Part shown: positions 53,645-61,738 of the stretch, in pieces | How positions within the stretch are numbered: the first letter of the stretch is position 1 | How the letters are laid out: each line of letters starts with the position of its first letter | The notes under the pieces: generated by a model | Database searches by the model: none | The model's input: only the letters and a program-made list of their open reading frames with translations | What the model was told of the DNA's origin: nothing | Assembly (NCBI GenBank): GCA_963823245.1 | Contig: CAWGKQ010000011.1 | Span: forward strand, 1 to 64,000 | From: JAWVFM01 sp963823245 | GTDB lineage: Bacteria > Actinomycetota > Thermoleophilia > Solirubrobacterales > 70-9 | Length of the DNA: 64,000 nt | Direction: 5' to 3' | Made by a program: the position numbers and the translations under genes

Positions 53645-55077
53645 GAGGAGACCTCGGCGGCGGCCACCTCGGCCTCGCCCTCGGCGGCCTCAGCGGCCTC
53701 GACCAGCTCCGCGAGCGCCCGCTCGATCGCGGTCGCAACCACGCCCACGTCGTCAACTGCGTCGTAGTCGGCGAGGAGACCGAAGTTGACCTCGCCGTTG
53801 TAGCTCATCGCGGCGAGGAACAGCGCCTGTTTCGGCGGGAGGAACCCGACGGGGAAGATGTCCTCGAGCTCGCGGCCGAGCACGTAGAGCGGCACCTGCG
53901 GCCCCGGAACGTTGGTCACGACGACGTTGAAGAGGCGGGTCGAGAAGTTGATGCGCGCCGCCTGAGCGAGCAGGGTGGGCGGCGCGAAGTCGTTGAAGCG
54001 CGAGATCACTTCAGCGCCCACCGCCTGCTTCGAGCGCTTGACGTCGCCCATCGACTCCGAGACGCTGCGCAGCCGGGCCACCGGGTCCTCGATGTAGACG
54101 GGCAGGGTGGCGCGGACTGCCGCGATTCGGTTGCCGAGCTCACCGTGCTCGCCTGAGGAGCGGATCGATACCGGCACCTGCGCTCGCAGCTCGAGCCCTT
54201 CGGTGCGGACGCCGCGACCGTGGAGCCAGGCCCGAAGGGCGCCGCTCACGACCGCCAGCACGACGTCGTTGACCGTGCCTCCGAAGGCGTTCTTGACCCG
54301 CTTGAAGTGCGCGAGGTCGGAGCGCACCCACTCGAAGCGCCTGTGCGAGCCGATCGGGACGTTGAGCGGGACGTCGGGCGCAGGGTTCGCGAACGCCCAT
54401 CCGAGCTCGCCGACGCCCTCGAGGGCCTCGGTGACCCTCGAGACCGCTCGCTCGGGATGCTCGATCGCGCGCTCGACCCGTCGTGCGATCTCCACGGGCG
54501 CCTTCGCGAGCTCCTCGACACCCCGGGCGAGCATGGCCGCCTGCGAGGGCTCGGGATCGGGGATCCAGGCCTCCTCCGAGTCGATCGGCTCCGGCACCGG
54601 CTGCAGGTCGAAGAGAACGGTCGCGATGTCGACGCCCGAAACGCCGTCGACGAGCGCGTGGTGGGTCTTCGTGAGCAGCGCGAACCGCTTGCGGGTCAGC
54701 CCCTGCACGAGCCACAGCTCCCAGAGCGGCTTCGAGCGATCGAGCCGCTGGGAGAAGATCCGGCCCGTCATCCGCCGCAGCTGTTCCTCCGAGCCGGGGG
54801 CGGGCAGGGCCGAATGGCGGACGTGGTACTCGAGATTGAAGGTCGGGTCGTCGGTCCAGAACGGCCGGCCCGTCTGCGCCGGCGGGTAGGCGAGCTTCTG
54901 CCGGAATCGCGGCACGAGGTGGAGGCGCGAGCGGATGTGCTCGGCGAGGTCGTCGTAGGACGGGGGAGGGCCCTCGAAGATCATCACCCCGCCCACGTGC
55001 ATGTGGGCGGAGGAGCTCTCGTTGGTGAGGAACGAAACGTCGAGCGCGCTTAGGCGGTCCATGTGGTGCTGGGCCAT
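53641..55077 (-). CDS. WS/DGAT acyltransferase (second paralog)
   Basis: 478 residues. Catalytic HHALVDG at residues 139-145, start DRLSALDVSFLTNESSSAHM, KRVKNAFGGTVNDVVLAVVS and NVVVTNVPGPQVPLYVLG. Same family as the gene at 49167 but divergent in sequence, so not a recent duplication. ATG 55077 has the minus-strand TAGGTT box 6 bases upstream. Likely triacylglycerol or wax ester synthesis. Confidence 0.9.
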   Translation of the reverse strand: MAQHHMDRLSALDVSFLTNESSSAHMHVGGVMIFEGPPPSYDDLAEHIRSRLHLVPRFRQKLAYPPAQTGRPFWTDDPTFNLEYHVRHSALPAPGSEEQLRRMTGRIFSQRLDRSKPLWELWLVQGLTRKRFALLTKTHHALVDGVSGVDIATVLFDLQPVPEPIDSEEAWIPDPEPSQAAMLARGVEELAKAPVEIARRVERAIEHPERAVSRVTEALEGVGELGWAFANPAPDVPLNVPIGSHRRFEWVRSDLAHFKRVKNAFGGTVNDVVLAVVSGALRAWLHGRGVRTEGLELRAQVPVSIRSSGEHGELGNRIAAVRATLPVYIEDPVARLRSVSESMGDVKRSKQAVGAEVISRFNDFAPPTLLAQAARINFSTRLFNVVVTNVPGPQVPLYVLGRELEDIFPVGFLPPKQALFLAAMSYNGEVNFGLLADYDAVDDVGVVATAIERALAELVEAAEAAEGEAEVAAAEVSS

Positions 55078-55083
55078 GGAGCA

Positions 55084-55089
55084 AACCTA
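55084..55089 (-). promoter_or_regulatory. -10-like box TAGGTT
   Basis: Minus-strand TAGGTT ends 6 bases before the ATG at 55077. Confidence 0.5.
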
Positions 55090-55106
55090 ACGCAACGGTC
55101 GTGGCG

Positions 55107-55937
55107 CTATCCGTCCTCGTGCCAATCGACGGCGAACACCTCGTGCTCGCCCGGCAGGCCCTTCAGCTCGACGCTCCTCGAATCCGAGAAATTGAACCCG
55201 TTCTCGCCTCCAACTCGCTCGCGCACGTGCTCGGAGACCAGGATCTCACCGCCGTCCGCCTCGGCGGCCACCCTCGCCGCATAGGCGACATTGCGTCCGA
55301 AGAGATCACCGTCCCTGGCAACTGCCTGCCCGACGTGGATGCCGATCCGCACCTTGATCGGGGTCTTTCGCAGGCGCCGGTTCCCCTTCGCGATCGCTCG
55401 CTCGACGTCCACCGCGCATCTGACCGCGTCCTCGGCCTCCGCGAACGCGATCATGAAGCCGTCGCCCTGCGACTTGACGATGTTCCCGTCATGACGCTCG
55501 GCGCTCCCGCGGACGATCCGGTCGTGGGCGCCGAGGACGCGCATCCATTCGCGGTCGCCGAGCTCCTCGTTGAGCGCCGTCGAATCCTCTATGTCCGAGA
55601 AGGCGATGGCCACCGACCCGTCGTTGGCCGCGAAGCGGCGGATCTCCGGCTGCTCGTCCTGGGCCCAGCCGGCGATCTCGGCAACCGACCCTCGAAGCGC
55701 CGGGCCGAGCCCCTGCTCGCGGACCCGCGCGGCCGTCTCGACGACGATCTTGGCCGCCGCACCGGCCGTCGAGAGAAGGTCACCGGCACTGCCGGCCTCG
55801 GCCTGGCGACGCTCCTCTTCCTCGCGCCTGCGCTCTTCTGCGATCCGCTCCTGACGCCGGCGCCAAAGGAAGTAGCCGCCGCCGGCCGCGAGCGCGACGA
55901 CGACTGCGGCGATGAGGATGACGAGAGCGGTCGACAA
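55107..55937 (-). CDS. Membrane-anchored class III adenylate/guanylate cyclase
   Basis: 276 residues. One N-terminal helix (LVILIAAVVVALAAGGGYFLW) and a charged coiled region (RIAEERRREEEERRQAEAG) precede a cyclase catalytic domain: metal-binding Asp in IAFSDIEDSTALN, Lys/Asp in IVKSQGDGFMIAF, and the Asn/Arg pair in GRNVAYAARVAAEA. Makes cAMP or cGMP at the membrane. TTG 55937 is the called start, but the best promoter box (TAGAAT, 55954-55959) is 16 bases away. Confidence 0.85.
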   Translation of the reverse strand: MSTALVILIAAVVVALAAGGGYFLWRRRQERIAEERRREEEERRQAEAGSAGDLLSTAGAAAKIVVETAARVREQGLGPALRGSVAEIAGWAQDEQPEIRRFAANDGSVAIAFSDIEDSTALNEELGDREWMRVLGAHDRIVRGSAERHDGNIVKSQGDGFMIAFAEAEDAVRCAVDVERAIAKGNRRLRKTPIKVRIGIHVGQAVARDGDLFGRNVAYAARVAAEADGGEILVSEHVRERVGGENGFNFSDSRSVELKGLPGEHEVFAVDWHEDG

Positions 55938-55978
55938 GGGCAGGGGCGCGCCGATTCTAGGGCTGCTCCAGCACCGAG

Positions 55979-56025
55979 CGACGAGTTACTCGCGCATACC
56001 GCGAACAACTCGCCGCTCGGCGAGA
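55979..56025 (+). repeat. Repeat family 2, copy C
   Basis: CGACGAGTT, hairpin ACTCGCG-CATAC-CGCGA (55988-56004, five inner pairs kept), then ACAACTCGCCGCTCGG. It ends 11 bases before the ATG of the M28 peptidase. Confidence 0.75.
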
Positions 56026-56036
56026 ATCGACGGCTC

Positions 56037-56940
56037 ATGTCCCGCTTGTCGCTGGTCGCGGCCTCCCTCGCCGCACTCCTCGCGCTCGCGTCCTGCGGAA
56101 CCGACGGGGGGTCCGCGACGCGGCCCGCGTCGAAGTTCGACGCCGAGCGGGCCGTCGCGGGCCTGCGGGCCGAGGTGAGGCTGGGCCCGCGCCCGGCCGG
56201 CTCGGCCGCGAACCGCCGCGACGGGCGGCTCATCGCACGGCGGCTCCGGGACTCGGGCGTGCAAGACGTTCGGATCCAGCACCCGTGGCGCAACGTGGTC
56301 GGACGCATCCCCGGGTCGCAGCCGGGGGCTGTGGTCGTCGGAGCCCACCGCGACACGAAGGGCATCCCGGGGTTCATCGGCGCGAACGACGGTGCCTCAG
56401 GCGTGGCCGTCCTCCTCGAGCTCGCTCGTGACCTCCCGAACCCGGTCCCGGGGCCCTCGGTCGACCTGGCCTTCTTCGACGCCGAGGAGTCACGCGGCGC
56501 CTCGAGCTCCGCCCGCGCGTTCGAACGCACCGGCGACCGCGGCTCGCGGCAGTACGTGCGCTACGCGGCCGCCGGAGGCCGTCAGGGCTCCCCGCCTCTG
56601 CGCTCGATCAGGGCGATGGTGCTCTTCGACATGGTGGGCGACTGCGATCTGCGGATCCCGCTCGAGCGCTCCTCCAGCCCGGCCCTGTACCGGCGTCTTC
56701 CAGGACGCCGGAAGGTCTCCGAACCCGTTCCGTGGCCGCGCCTCCGCGGTCCTCGACGACCACACGCCGTTCCAGCGCGCGGGGATCCCGGCGGTCGACC
56801 TGATCGACTTCGACTACGGTCCGGGGCCGCCCCCGGGCGCCTACTGGCACACGCGCAACGACGACCTCGGCCACGTCTGCGCGGGCAGCCTGCGCGCCGT
56901 CGGCGCGGCCGCCCTCGCCGCAATTCCGAAGATCCGGTAG
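56037..56940 (+). CDS. M28-family peptidase / glutaminyl-cyclase-like lipoprotein, apparent frameshift
   Basis: A lipobox ALASC follows the signal (SLVAASLAALLALAS). The M28 zinc site fits VVGAHRDTKGIPGF, GANDGASGVAVL (Asp), FFDAEESR (Glu), FDMVGDCDL and WHTRNDDL (His). The frame shifts near 56697: an extra C separates SPALYR from VFQDAGRSPNPF, and the end reads DDHTPFQRAGIPAVDLIDF to TAG 56940. It could be an aminopeptidase or a glutaminyl cyclase; the two share this fold. The start ATG lies 11 bases after repeat copy C. Confidence 0.78.
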
Positions 56941-56965
56941 CGCCGAAACCCAGCGGGCGCGCGGC

Positions 56966-56971
56966 TACCCT
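56966..56971 (+). promoter_or_regulatory. -10-like box TACCCT for ispH
   Basis: TACCCT ends 6 bases before the ATG at 56978. Confidence 0.45.
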
Positions 56972-56977
56972 TTGACC

Positions 56978-57958
56978 ATGCCGGCTACCGCCGCAAGCGC
57001 GCCGCGACGCGTGCTGCTCGCCTCGCCGCGCGGCTACTGCGCGGGCGTCGACCGCGCCGTGCAGACGGTCGAGCAGGCGCTCGACCTCCACGGGCCGCCC
57101 GTCTACGTTCGCAAGGAGATCGTTCACAACAAGCACGTCGTGCAGGAGCTCGCAGCGCGCGGCGCGATCTTCGTCGAGGAGGAGACCGAGGTGCCGGAGG
57201 GCGAGCTCGTCGTCTTCTCCGCGCACGGGGTCGCCCCGAGCGTTCACGAGAACGCCGCCGCGCGCGGCCTGCGCACGATCGACGCGACCTGCCCTCTCGT
57301 CACGAAGGTCCACGTCGAGGCCCGGAAGTTCGCCGAGCAGGGCTACACGATCGTCCTCATCGGCCACGAGGGCCACGAGGAGGTCGAGGGAACCACGGGC
57401 GAGGCGCCCAAGAGCATCCTGCTCGTGCAGACCGTCGACGACGCGGACGAGCTCGAGGTCGACGATCCGGAGCGCGTCGCCTACATAACCCAGACCACCC
57501 TTTCGGTCGACGAGACGACGGCGATCATCGAGCGGCTCAAGGAGCGCTTTCCCGCGATCGTGGGCCCGAAGTCCGACGACATCTGCTACGCGACCACCAA
57601 CCGCCAGATCGCCGTGAAGCAGCTCGCCCGCGAGTGCGACCTCGTGCTCGTGATCGGCTCCACCAACTCGTCGAACTCGAACCGCCTGGTCGAGGTGGCG
57701 CGGGAGCACGGGGCGGCCTCGCACCTGATCGACAACGCGGGGCAGGTGGACGAGAGCTGGCTGGAGGGCGTCGAGACCGTGGGCATCACCTCGGGCGCGA
57801 GCGCCCCCGAGGAGCTCGTCGAGCGGCTCGTCGAGTTCTTCGTCGAGCGCGGGGCGGAGGACGTCGGCGAGCTGCGCACGGTCGACGAGGACGTGCGGTT
57901 CATGCTCCCGAAGAAGATCCGCGCCCAGCTCGCCGCAAGCGGCTCGCGCGAGCGCTGA
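56978..57958 (+). CDS. ispH: 4-hydroxy-3-methylbut-2-enyl diphosphate reductase
   Basis: Final enzyme of the non-mevalonate isoprenoid pathway, making IPP and DMAPP. The [4Fe-4S] ligands are Cys21 (GYCAGVDRAV), Cys105 (IDATCPLVTKVH) and Cys203 (DDICYATTNRQ). The catalytic Glu lies in GHEGHEEVEGT. ATG 56978 matches the family and the TACCCT box; a TTG 6 bases upstream is an alternative. 326 residues. Confidence 0.95.
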   Translation: MPATAASAPRRVLLASPRGYCAGVDRAVQTVEQALDLHGPPVYVRKEIVHNKHVVQELAARGAIFVEEETEVPEGELVVFSAHGVAPSVHENAAARGLRTIDATCPLVTKVHVEARKFAEQGYTIVLIGHEGHEEVEGTTGEAPKSILLVQTVDDADELEVDDPERVAYITQTTLSVDETTAIIERLKERFPAIVGPKSDDICYATTNRQIAVKQLARECDLVLVIGSTNSSNSNRLVEVAREHGAASHLIDNAGQVDESWLEGVETVGITSGASAPEELVERLVEFFVERGAEDVGELRTVDEDVRFMLPKKIRAQLAASGSRER

Positions 57959-57975
57959 CGCCGCTCAGGCCTCGC

Positions 57976-58642
57976 CTACGCCGCCTGAGGAACGTCGAAG
58001 AGGCGCGTGACGGTCGCAGCGAACATCAGGTCACCGCGCACCGAGAGCTTCCCGCTCATGAACTGCATGACCGGGTTCGCGTTCCCCGGTGACGATCTTG
58101 CAGAAGGTGAGCGAGTCCATCTGGAGGCTGACGCGCGGCTCCGCGTCGGCGTTCTCCGAGACCTCGCATCGGCCCTCGGCAATGCGCACGAGGTAGCGGT
58201 CGTAATCGGCGCCACCGGGCCGCCCGATGCGCCACGCGATCGTGGCGTTGGTCCCGGCTGCGGCCCGAGCGTTGAAGCGCTCCGGCATACGCCGGAAGAC
58301 CTCGCTGATGACCACGTCGCGAAGCGGGCCCTCCATCGCGGCGGCGAGCTTGTCGTCCGGAGTCAGCTTGAACAGAAGGGCCATGAGCTCGGTGTCGAAG
58401 ATCTCCGGATCGATGCTCGCGGGGTCGATCGCCGTGATGTCGAACGCGCCGGCGCCGACCTTGCGAGGAGCCGCTTCGCGGTATCAGGGCCGGCGGCCCG
58501 CACGAGGGTGCCCAGGACCTCCCCGTCGAGCCCGCTCAGGAGGTCGAGCTCGGCGGGGCCGAGCTCCTCGACGAATCGCTCGAGCTGCTCGGGATCGAGC
58601 GACTCCGGGTCGACCTCGCCGTACGCGGGCGCGTCTCGTCAT
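57976..58642 (-). pseudogene. SCP2 sterol-carrier-domain protein, three apparent frameshifts
   Basis: Pieces in different frames read as one protein: AYGEVDPESLDPEQLERFVE, then KVGAGAFDITAIDPASIDPE, then MALLFKLTPDDKLAAAMEGP with WRIGRPGGADYDRYLVRI, and finally NANPVMQFMSGKLSVRGDL to TAG 57976. Shifts are near 58636 (extra C), 58464 (missing base) and 58087 (extra G). The ATG at 58642 has AGGGGCGAG upstream. The SCP2 fold binds lipids or CoA-esters. Divergent from the TetR gene with a shared operator, so it is the likely target. Three breaks raise the chance of true decay. Confidence 0.6.
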
Positions 58643-58660
58643 CTCGCCCCTATGAGAAGA

Positions 58661-58702
58661 TTCCTACCCTGTGGTAGAAAAGACCCTACCAGAGAGTAGG
58701 AA
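58661..58702. promoter_or_regulatory. Candidate TetR operator (paired palindromes)
   Basis: CTACC-CTGT-GGTAG (58664-58677) and CCTAC-N6-GTAGG (58685-58700) lie in tandem, with CCTACC half-sites 22 bases apart, about two helical turns. Outer TTCCTAC/GTAGGAA arms also pair. The region spans the start of the TetR gene and the upstream side of the SCP2 gene. Confidence 0.6.
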
Positions 58703-59315
58703 CAGGGAACGCGCAGCTCACCTCGGTCCCGAGCGGCGCCGCCCGATGGTCCTGGATGCCGCCCTGCGGCTCTTCGTCGAGCGCGGGTACTGGGGCACCT
58801 CGATGGAGGCGATCGGCGAGGCCGCCGGGGTGACGAAGCCGGTCGTCTACGAGTGCTACCCGAGCAAGGAGGACCTCTTCGGCGCGCTGCTGGAGCGCGA
58901 GGAGCGGCGCCTGCTCGAGGCCGTCGCGGGCGCCCTGCCGCGCGACGCCTCCGCGGAGGGTGTGGAGGGTCTCGCCGTCGGTGCGTTCAAGGCCCTCCTC
59001 ACCGCAGCCGCCGACGCTCCTGACTCGTGGCGAGTGGTCTTCGGCTCCGAGCACGGGGCCGAGCCCGCGGTGGCCCGCCGTTTTCGGGCCGGGCGCGAGA
59101 CCGTCGTGAGCCAGCTTGCGGGGCTTCTCTTGGACCTCTTGCAGGCGCGGGGAGCGACCGGGGCAGACCGGGTCTCCCCGGCCCTCGCAGAGCTCCTCAC
59201 CTCGCTCGGCGAGGGCGGAGTGAGGCTCATGCTCGACCCGGCCTCCGACTGGACCGCGGACGAGCTGGGCGAGCTCCTCGGAAAGCTCGCCGCCGGCGGC
59301 TTGGACTACGTCTGA
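58671..59315 (+). CDS. TetR-family regulator
   Basis: 214 residues. The HTH region is VLDAALRLFVERGYWGTSME followed by IGEAAGVTKPVVYECYPSKE, standard TetR. The C-terminal ligand domain is helical (ALPRDASAEGVEGLAVGAFK). GTG 58671 overlaps the presumed operator; an ATG at 58745 would give a shorter protein lacking the N-terminal arm. It likely represses itself and the divergent SCP2 gene. Ligand unknown, possibly a fatty acyl compound. Confidence 0.85.
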   Translation: MVEKTLPESRNRERAAHLGPERRRPMVLDAALRLFVERGYWGTSMEAIGEAAGVTKPVVYECYPSKEDLFGALLEREERRLLEAVAGALPRDASAEGVEGLAVGAFKALLTAAADAPDSWRVVFGSEHGAEPAVARRFRAGRETVVSQLAGLLLDLLQARGATGADRVSPALAELLTSLGEGGVRLMLDPASDWTADELGELLGKLAAGGLDYV

Positions 59316-60136
59316 GCCTCGGGCACTCCCGGCGCGAAGCTCACCGACCAGAGGCGGACCCCGGGGTCCGGCTCGATGCGAAGGTGGTGCTCGCCGTGCG
59401 AGGGGTGAGTCGCGAGCTCGTAGAGCCCTGCGCCCTCGACCGCGAGCGAGAGCGTCTCGCCGTCGACCCGGACGACCATCCCGCCCGACCCGTCGGCGCT
59501 GACGGCCGCGCCCCCCGCCGCGTAGTCGAGCTCGAACGCGGGGTCGGCCGGGCTCGTGGTCCACGGCTCGGAGAGTTCACCCCCCGGGAACACCTCCTCG
59601 GTCGGCGCGATGACCACGGCGCCGGGCGCGTCGGAGGGGCGGATCGGGGGGAGCGGTTCGGGGAGCGAGCCTGCGTCGTTCGTCGAGCGGAGCTCGTCCT
59701 GGACCGCGTGCTCCGTCTCCTCATAGGCGCCCTCCCCGAAATGGAACCAGCGCAGAACGCCCCCGCGCCCCCAGAGGAAGAGCGAGGGCCAGCCCTCGCA
59801 GCCGTAGTCGTGCCAGATGGCGTAGTCGAGGTCGGCCGCCACGGGATGCCGCACACCGAGCCGCTCCAGGCCGCGGGCCAGCACGTCAACGTCCGCGGTG
59901 AAGGGGAAGCGCGGCGAGTGGACGCCGAGAACGGTGAGGCCGGCGTCGCGATAGCGCTCATCGAGCGCGACCGCGTACGGCAGCGCTCGCACGCTGTTGA
60001 GTTGCGCGAACTCGATGAAGTGGACGAGCACCGGGCCCCGTGCGGTGAGCCGCTCCATGGCGGGAGGCTCCGCGCCCACCCAGGCGGTTCCGGGGTGGAG
60101 CGGCGGGGCGGCGATGTCCGCGCGGTTCGGGAGCAT
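59306..60136 (-). CDS. Thioredoxin-fold protein lacking the CxxC motif
   Basis: 276 residues. The thioredoxin-like domain (PVLVHFIEFAQLNSVRALP, GLTVLGVHSPRFPFTADVDV, WPSLFLWGRGGVLRWF) resembles the TlpA/NHLRC2-type fold, but the redox motif position reads AQLNSV with no Cys, so it is probably not an oxidoreductase. The C-terminal half has a beta-sandwich (YELATHPSHGEHHLRIEPD). ATG 60136 has a TACGAT box 6 bases upstream. Confidence 0.75.
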   Translation of the reverse strand: MLPNRADIAAPPLHPGTAWVGAEPPAMERLTARGPVLVHFIEFAQLNSVRALPYAVALDERYRDAGLTVLGVHSPRFPFTADVDVLARGLERLGVRHPVAADLDYAIWHDYGCEGWPSLFLWGRGGVLRWFHFGEGAYEETEHAVQDELRSTNDAGSLPEPLPPIRPSDAPGAVVIAPTEEVFPGGELSEPWTTSPADPAFELDYAAGGAAVSADGSGGMVVRVDGETLSLAVEGAGLYELATHPSHGEHHLRIEPDPGVRLWSVSFAPGVPEAQT

Positions 60137-60142
60137 CCGCCG

Positions 60143-60148
60143 ATCGTA
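60143..60148 (-). promoter_or_regulatory. -10-like box TACGAT
   Basis: Minus-strand TACGAT ends 6 bases before the ATG at 60136 and overlaps the plus-strand TAAGGT box: divergent promoters share bases. Confidence 0.5.
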
Positions 60149-60152
60149 AGGT
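60147..60152 (+). promoter_or_regulatory. -10-like box TAAGGT
   Basis: TAAGGT ends 9 bases before the ATG at 60162. Confidence 0.4.
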
Positions 60153-60161
60153 GACGGGCTC

Positions 60162-60642
60162 ATGAAGACGCGCGACCGGCTCATCGGCATCGCCCTCGGC
60201 CTCCTGCTGGGGCTCGGGATCGTCACCGCGTTCGTCTTTCTCGGCAGCGAGTCGACGATCGACGCGCTGGGGTGAGCGGGTCGACCCCGCAGGCGCCCCC
60301 GCCCAAGAAGCACCAGGCCAAGCACGAGGCGAAGCCGAAGAAGGCGCCGGCCAAGCCATCGCAACCGCGGATCGCGACCGTCCGGGTGATCGGCGGCGCG
60401 CCGCCCGCGAGCGGCCCCGCCCACCTCGGCTATCCGGCGGGTGAGGCGGTCCGCCTGCGCGTCGTCTCGGATCAGACGGTCGATGTGGAGCTGGTCGGCC
60501 TCGGACTCTCGGGGACGGTGCAGGCCGGCCGGCCGACGCTGCTGGCGTTCAGCGGGAAGAAGCCGGGGAACTACCCGCTCATCCTCACCGCCTCGCACTC
60601 GCGGTCGCGCAGATCCGCGTCGGCCAGCCCGCCGCTCCCTAG
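60162..60642 (+). CDS. Membrane-anchored hypothetical protein, two apparent frameshifts
   Basis: An N-terminal helix (LIGIALGLLLGLGIVTAFVF) is followed by a Lys/Pro/Ala linker (KHQAKHEAKPKKAPAKPSQ) and a small beta domain (VRVIGGAPPASGPAHLGYPA, DVELVGLGLSGTVQAGRP, KKPGNYPLIL). The frame shifts near 60270 and again near 60613; the end in the other frame is VAQIRVGQPAAP and TAG 60642. The domain resembles the cupredoxin-like gene at 61348, so the two may be paralogs. Function unknown. Confidence 0.55.
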
Positions 60643-60645
60643 AAT
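60640..60645 (+). promoter_or_regulatory. -10 box TAGAAT
   Basis: TAGAAT ends 10 bases before the ATG at 60656 and contains the upstream stop codon. Confidence 0.45.
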
Positions 60646-60655
60646 CCGGCCCGCC

Positions 60656-61267
60656 ATGAGCACACGAGCGCTCACGGGTCGTCTCGCGCGCCGAGCCTCG
60701 CTCCTGGCGCTCGGTGCCCTCGCCGTGCACCAGCTTCGCTACGCGCTGGCCTACGGCGGCGGTGCCTCGTCGGCGCTGGCGCGACAGGGCCACTCCTACC
60801 TCGGGGACCTCGCGCCGATTCTGGTTGCGCTCGCGTTGAGCCTCGTCTGCGCGCGCCTCATGGCCGCGGCGATCGGACGCCTCGGCGGCGCCTCCGCGCA
60901 GCGAGCGAGCTGGCGCGCCGAGTGGATCGCTTTCGCGGCGGCGCTGCTCGCGATCTTCTCCGCGCAGGAGCTCACCGAGGGCGCCCTGGCGGCGGGTCAC
61001 CCGGGGGGCGTCGCGGCCGTGCTCGCGAACGGCGGCTGGCTCGCCTTCCCGCTCGCGCTCGCGCTCGCAGCGATCGTCGCCTGCGCCGAACGCGCGCTGT
61101 CGAGGGCGGAACGATCGCTCGTCGCCCGGGCCCGCCGTCCCGCCCGCGGCGCGTCGCGGCCCAATGCGTCGCCCCTCCCCGAGGCGCCCGCGGTTCTGAG
61201 CCTCGCGACCCGTCCCCTTGCGTTCGGGCTCGCACGCCGCCCGCCGCCCGCGCTCCTCTCGGCCTAG
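60656..61267 (+). CDS. Hypothetical polytopic membrane protein
   Basis: 203 residues with four predicted helices (ASLLALGALAVHQLRYALAY, LAPILVALALSLVCARLMAA, WIAFAAALLAIFSAQELTEG, GGWLAFPLALALAAIVACAE). No catalytic motif. The C-terminal 50 residues are Arg/Pro-rich and cytoplasmic or extracytoplasmic. Conserved His and Glu in helices are possible metal or heme ligands, but unproven. Part of the terminal redox cluster. Confidence 0.6.
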   Translation: MSTRALTGRLARRASLLALGALAVHQLRYALAYGGGASSALARQGHSYLGDLAPILVALALSLVCARLMAAAIGRLGGASAQRASWRAEWIAFAAALLAIFSAQELTEGALAAGHPGGVAAVLANGGWLAFPLALALAAIVACAERALSRAERSLVARARRPARGASRPNASPLPEAPAVLSLATRPLAFGLARRPPPALLSA

Positions 61268-61347
61268 TCCACGGCGCCGCCACTCCGAACGGCGGCCCTC
61301 GACCGCGCGCGGCCCCCGCTCGCGCCCCGGAAGGAGCTGTTTCAAGC

Positions 61348-61738
61348 ATGCAATCGAGAAAGGCGGCGCTCGTGGGCGTCGCCCTGATCGCCGCCGCGGT
61401 GGTCCTGTTCATCGTCCTGCAGGGCGGGTCCGGCTCGCCCGCGATCACGAAGGGCGTGACGGCGATCACCTTGAAGAAGGGCGAGCCAGTTGGCGGGGTC
61501 AAGGACATCACCGTCAACAAGGGCGACCGCGTTCGCGTCACCGTTCACTCCGACATCGCCGCGAACGTCGACCTCCACGGCTACGACTTCACCAAGCCGG
61601 TGAAGCCGGGCGGCACGGTCTCCTACGACTTTCCGGCAACGCTCGCCGGCGAATTCGAGATGGAGGCGCATCCGGTCACGGGCGGCGTGGAGCAGGAAGA
61701 ACGGCCACCAACTCGCTGTGCTGAGGGTCAATCCGTGA
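61348..61738 (+). CDS. Cupredoxin-like membrane-anchored protein, apparent frameshift
   Basis: An N-terminal helix (AALVGVALIAAAVVLFIVLQ) anchors a beta domain: VTAITLKKGEPVGGVKDITV, KGDRVRVTVHSDIAANVDLH and GYDFTKPVKPGGTVSYDFPA. The pattern fits the cupredoxin fold, but the Cys copper ligand is absent. The frame shifts near 61691 (extra G), after which it reads SRKNGHQLAVLRVNP and stops at TGA 61736-61738, overlapping the next GTG as GTGA. AAGGAG precedes ATG 61348. Confidence 0.7.

Noticed and set aside
3250..61691. Programmed ribosomal frameshifting as cause of the split genes
   Set aside because: The sites share no slippery sequence or stimulatory structure and occur in unrelated genes; indel errors or decay explain them better.
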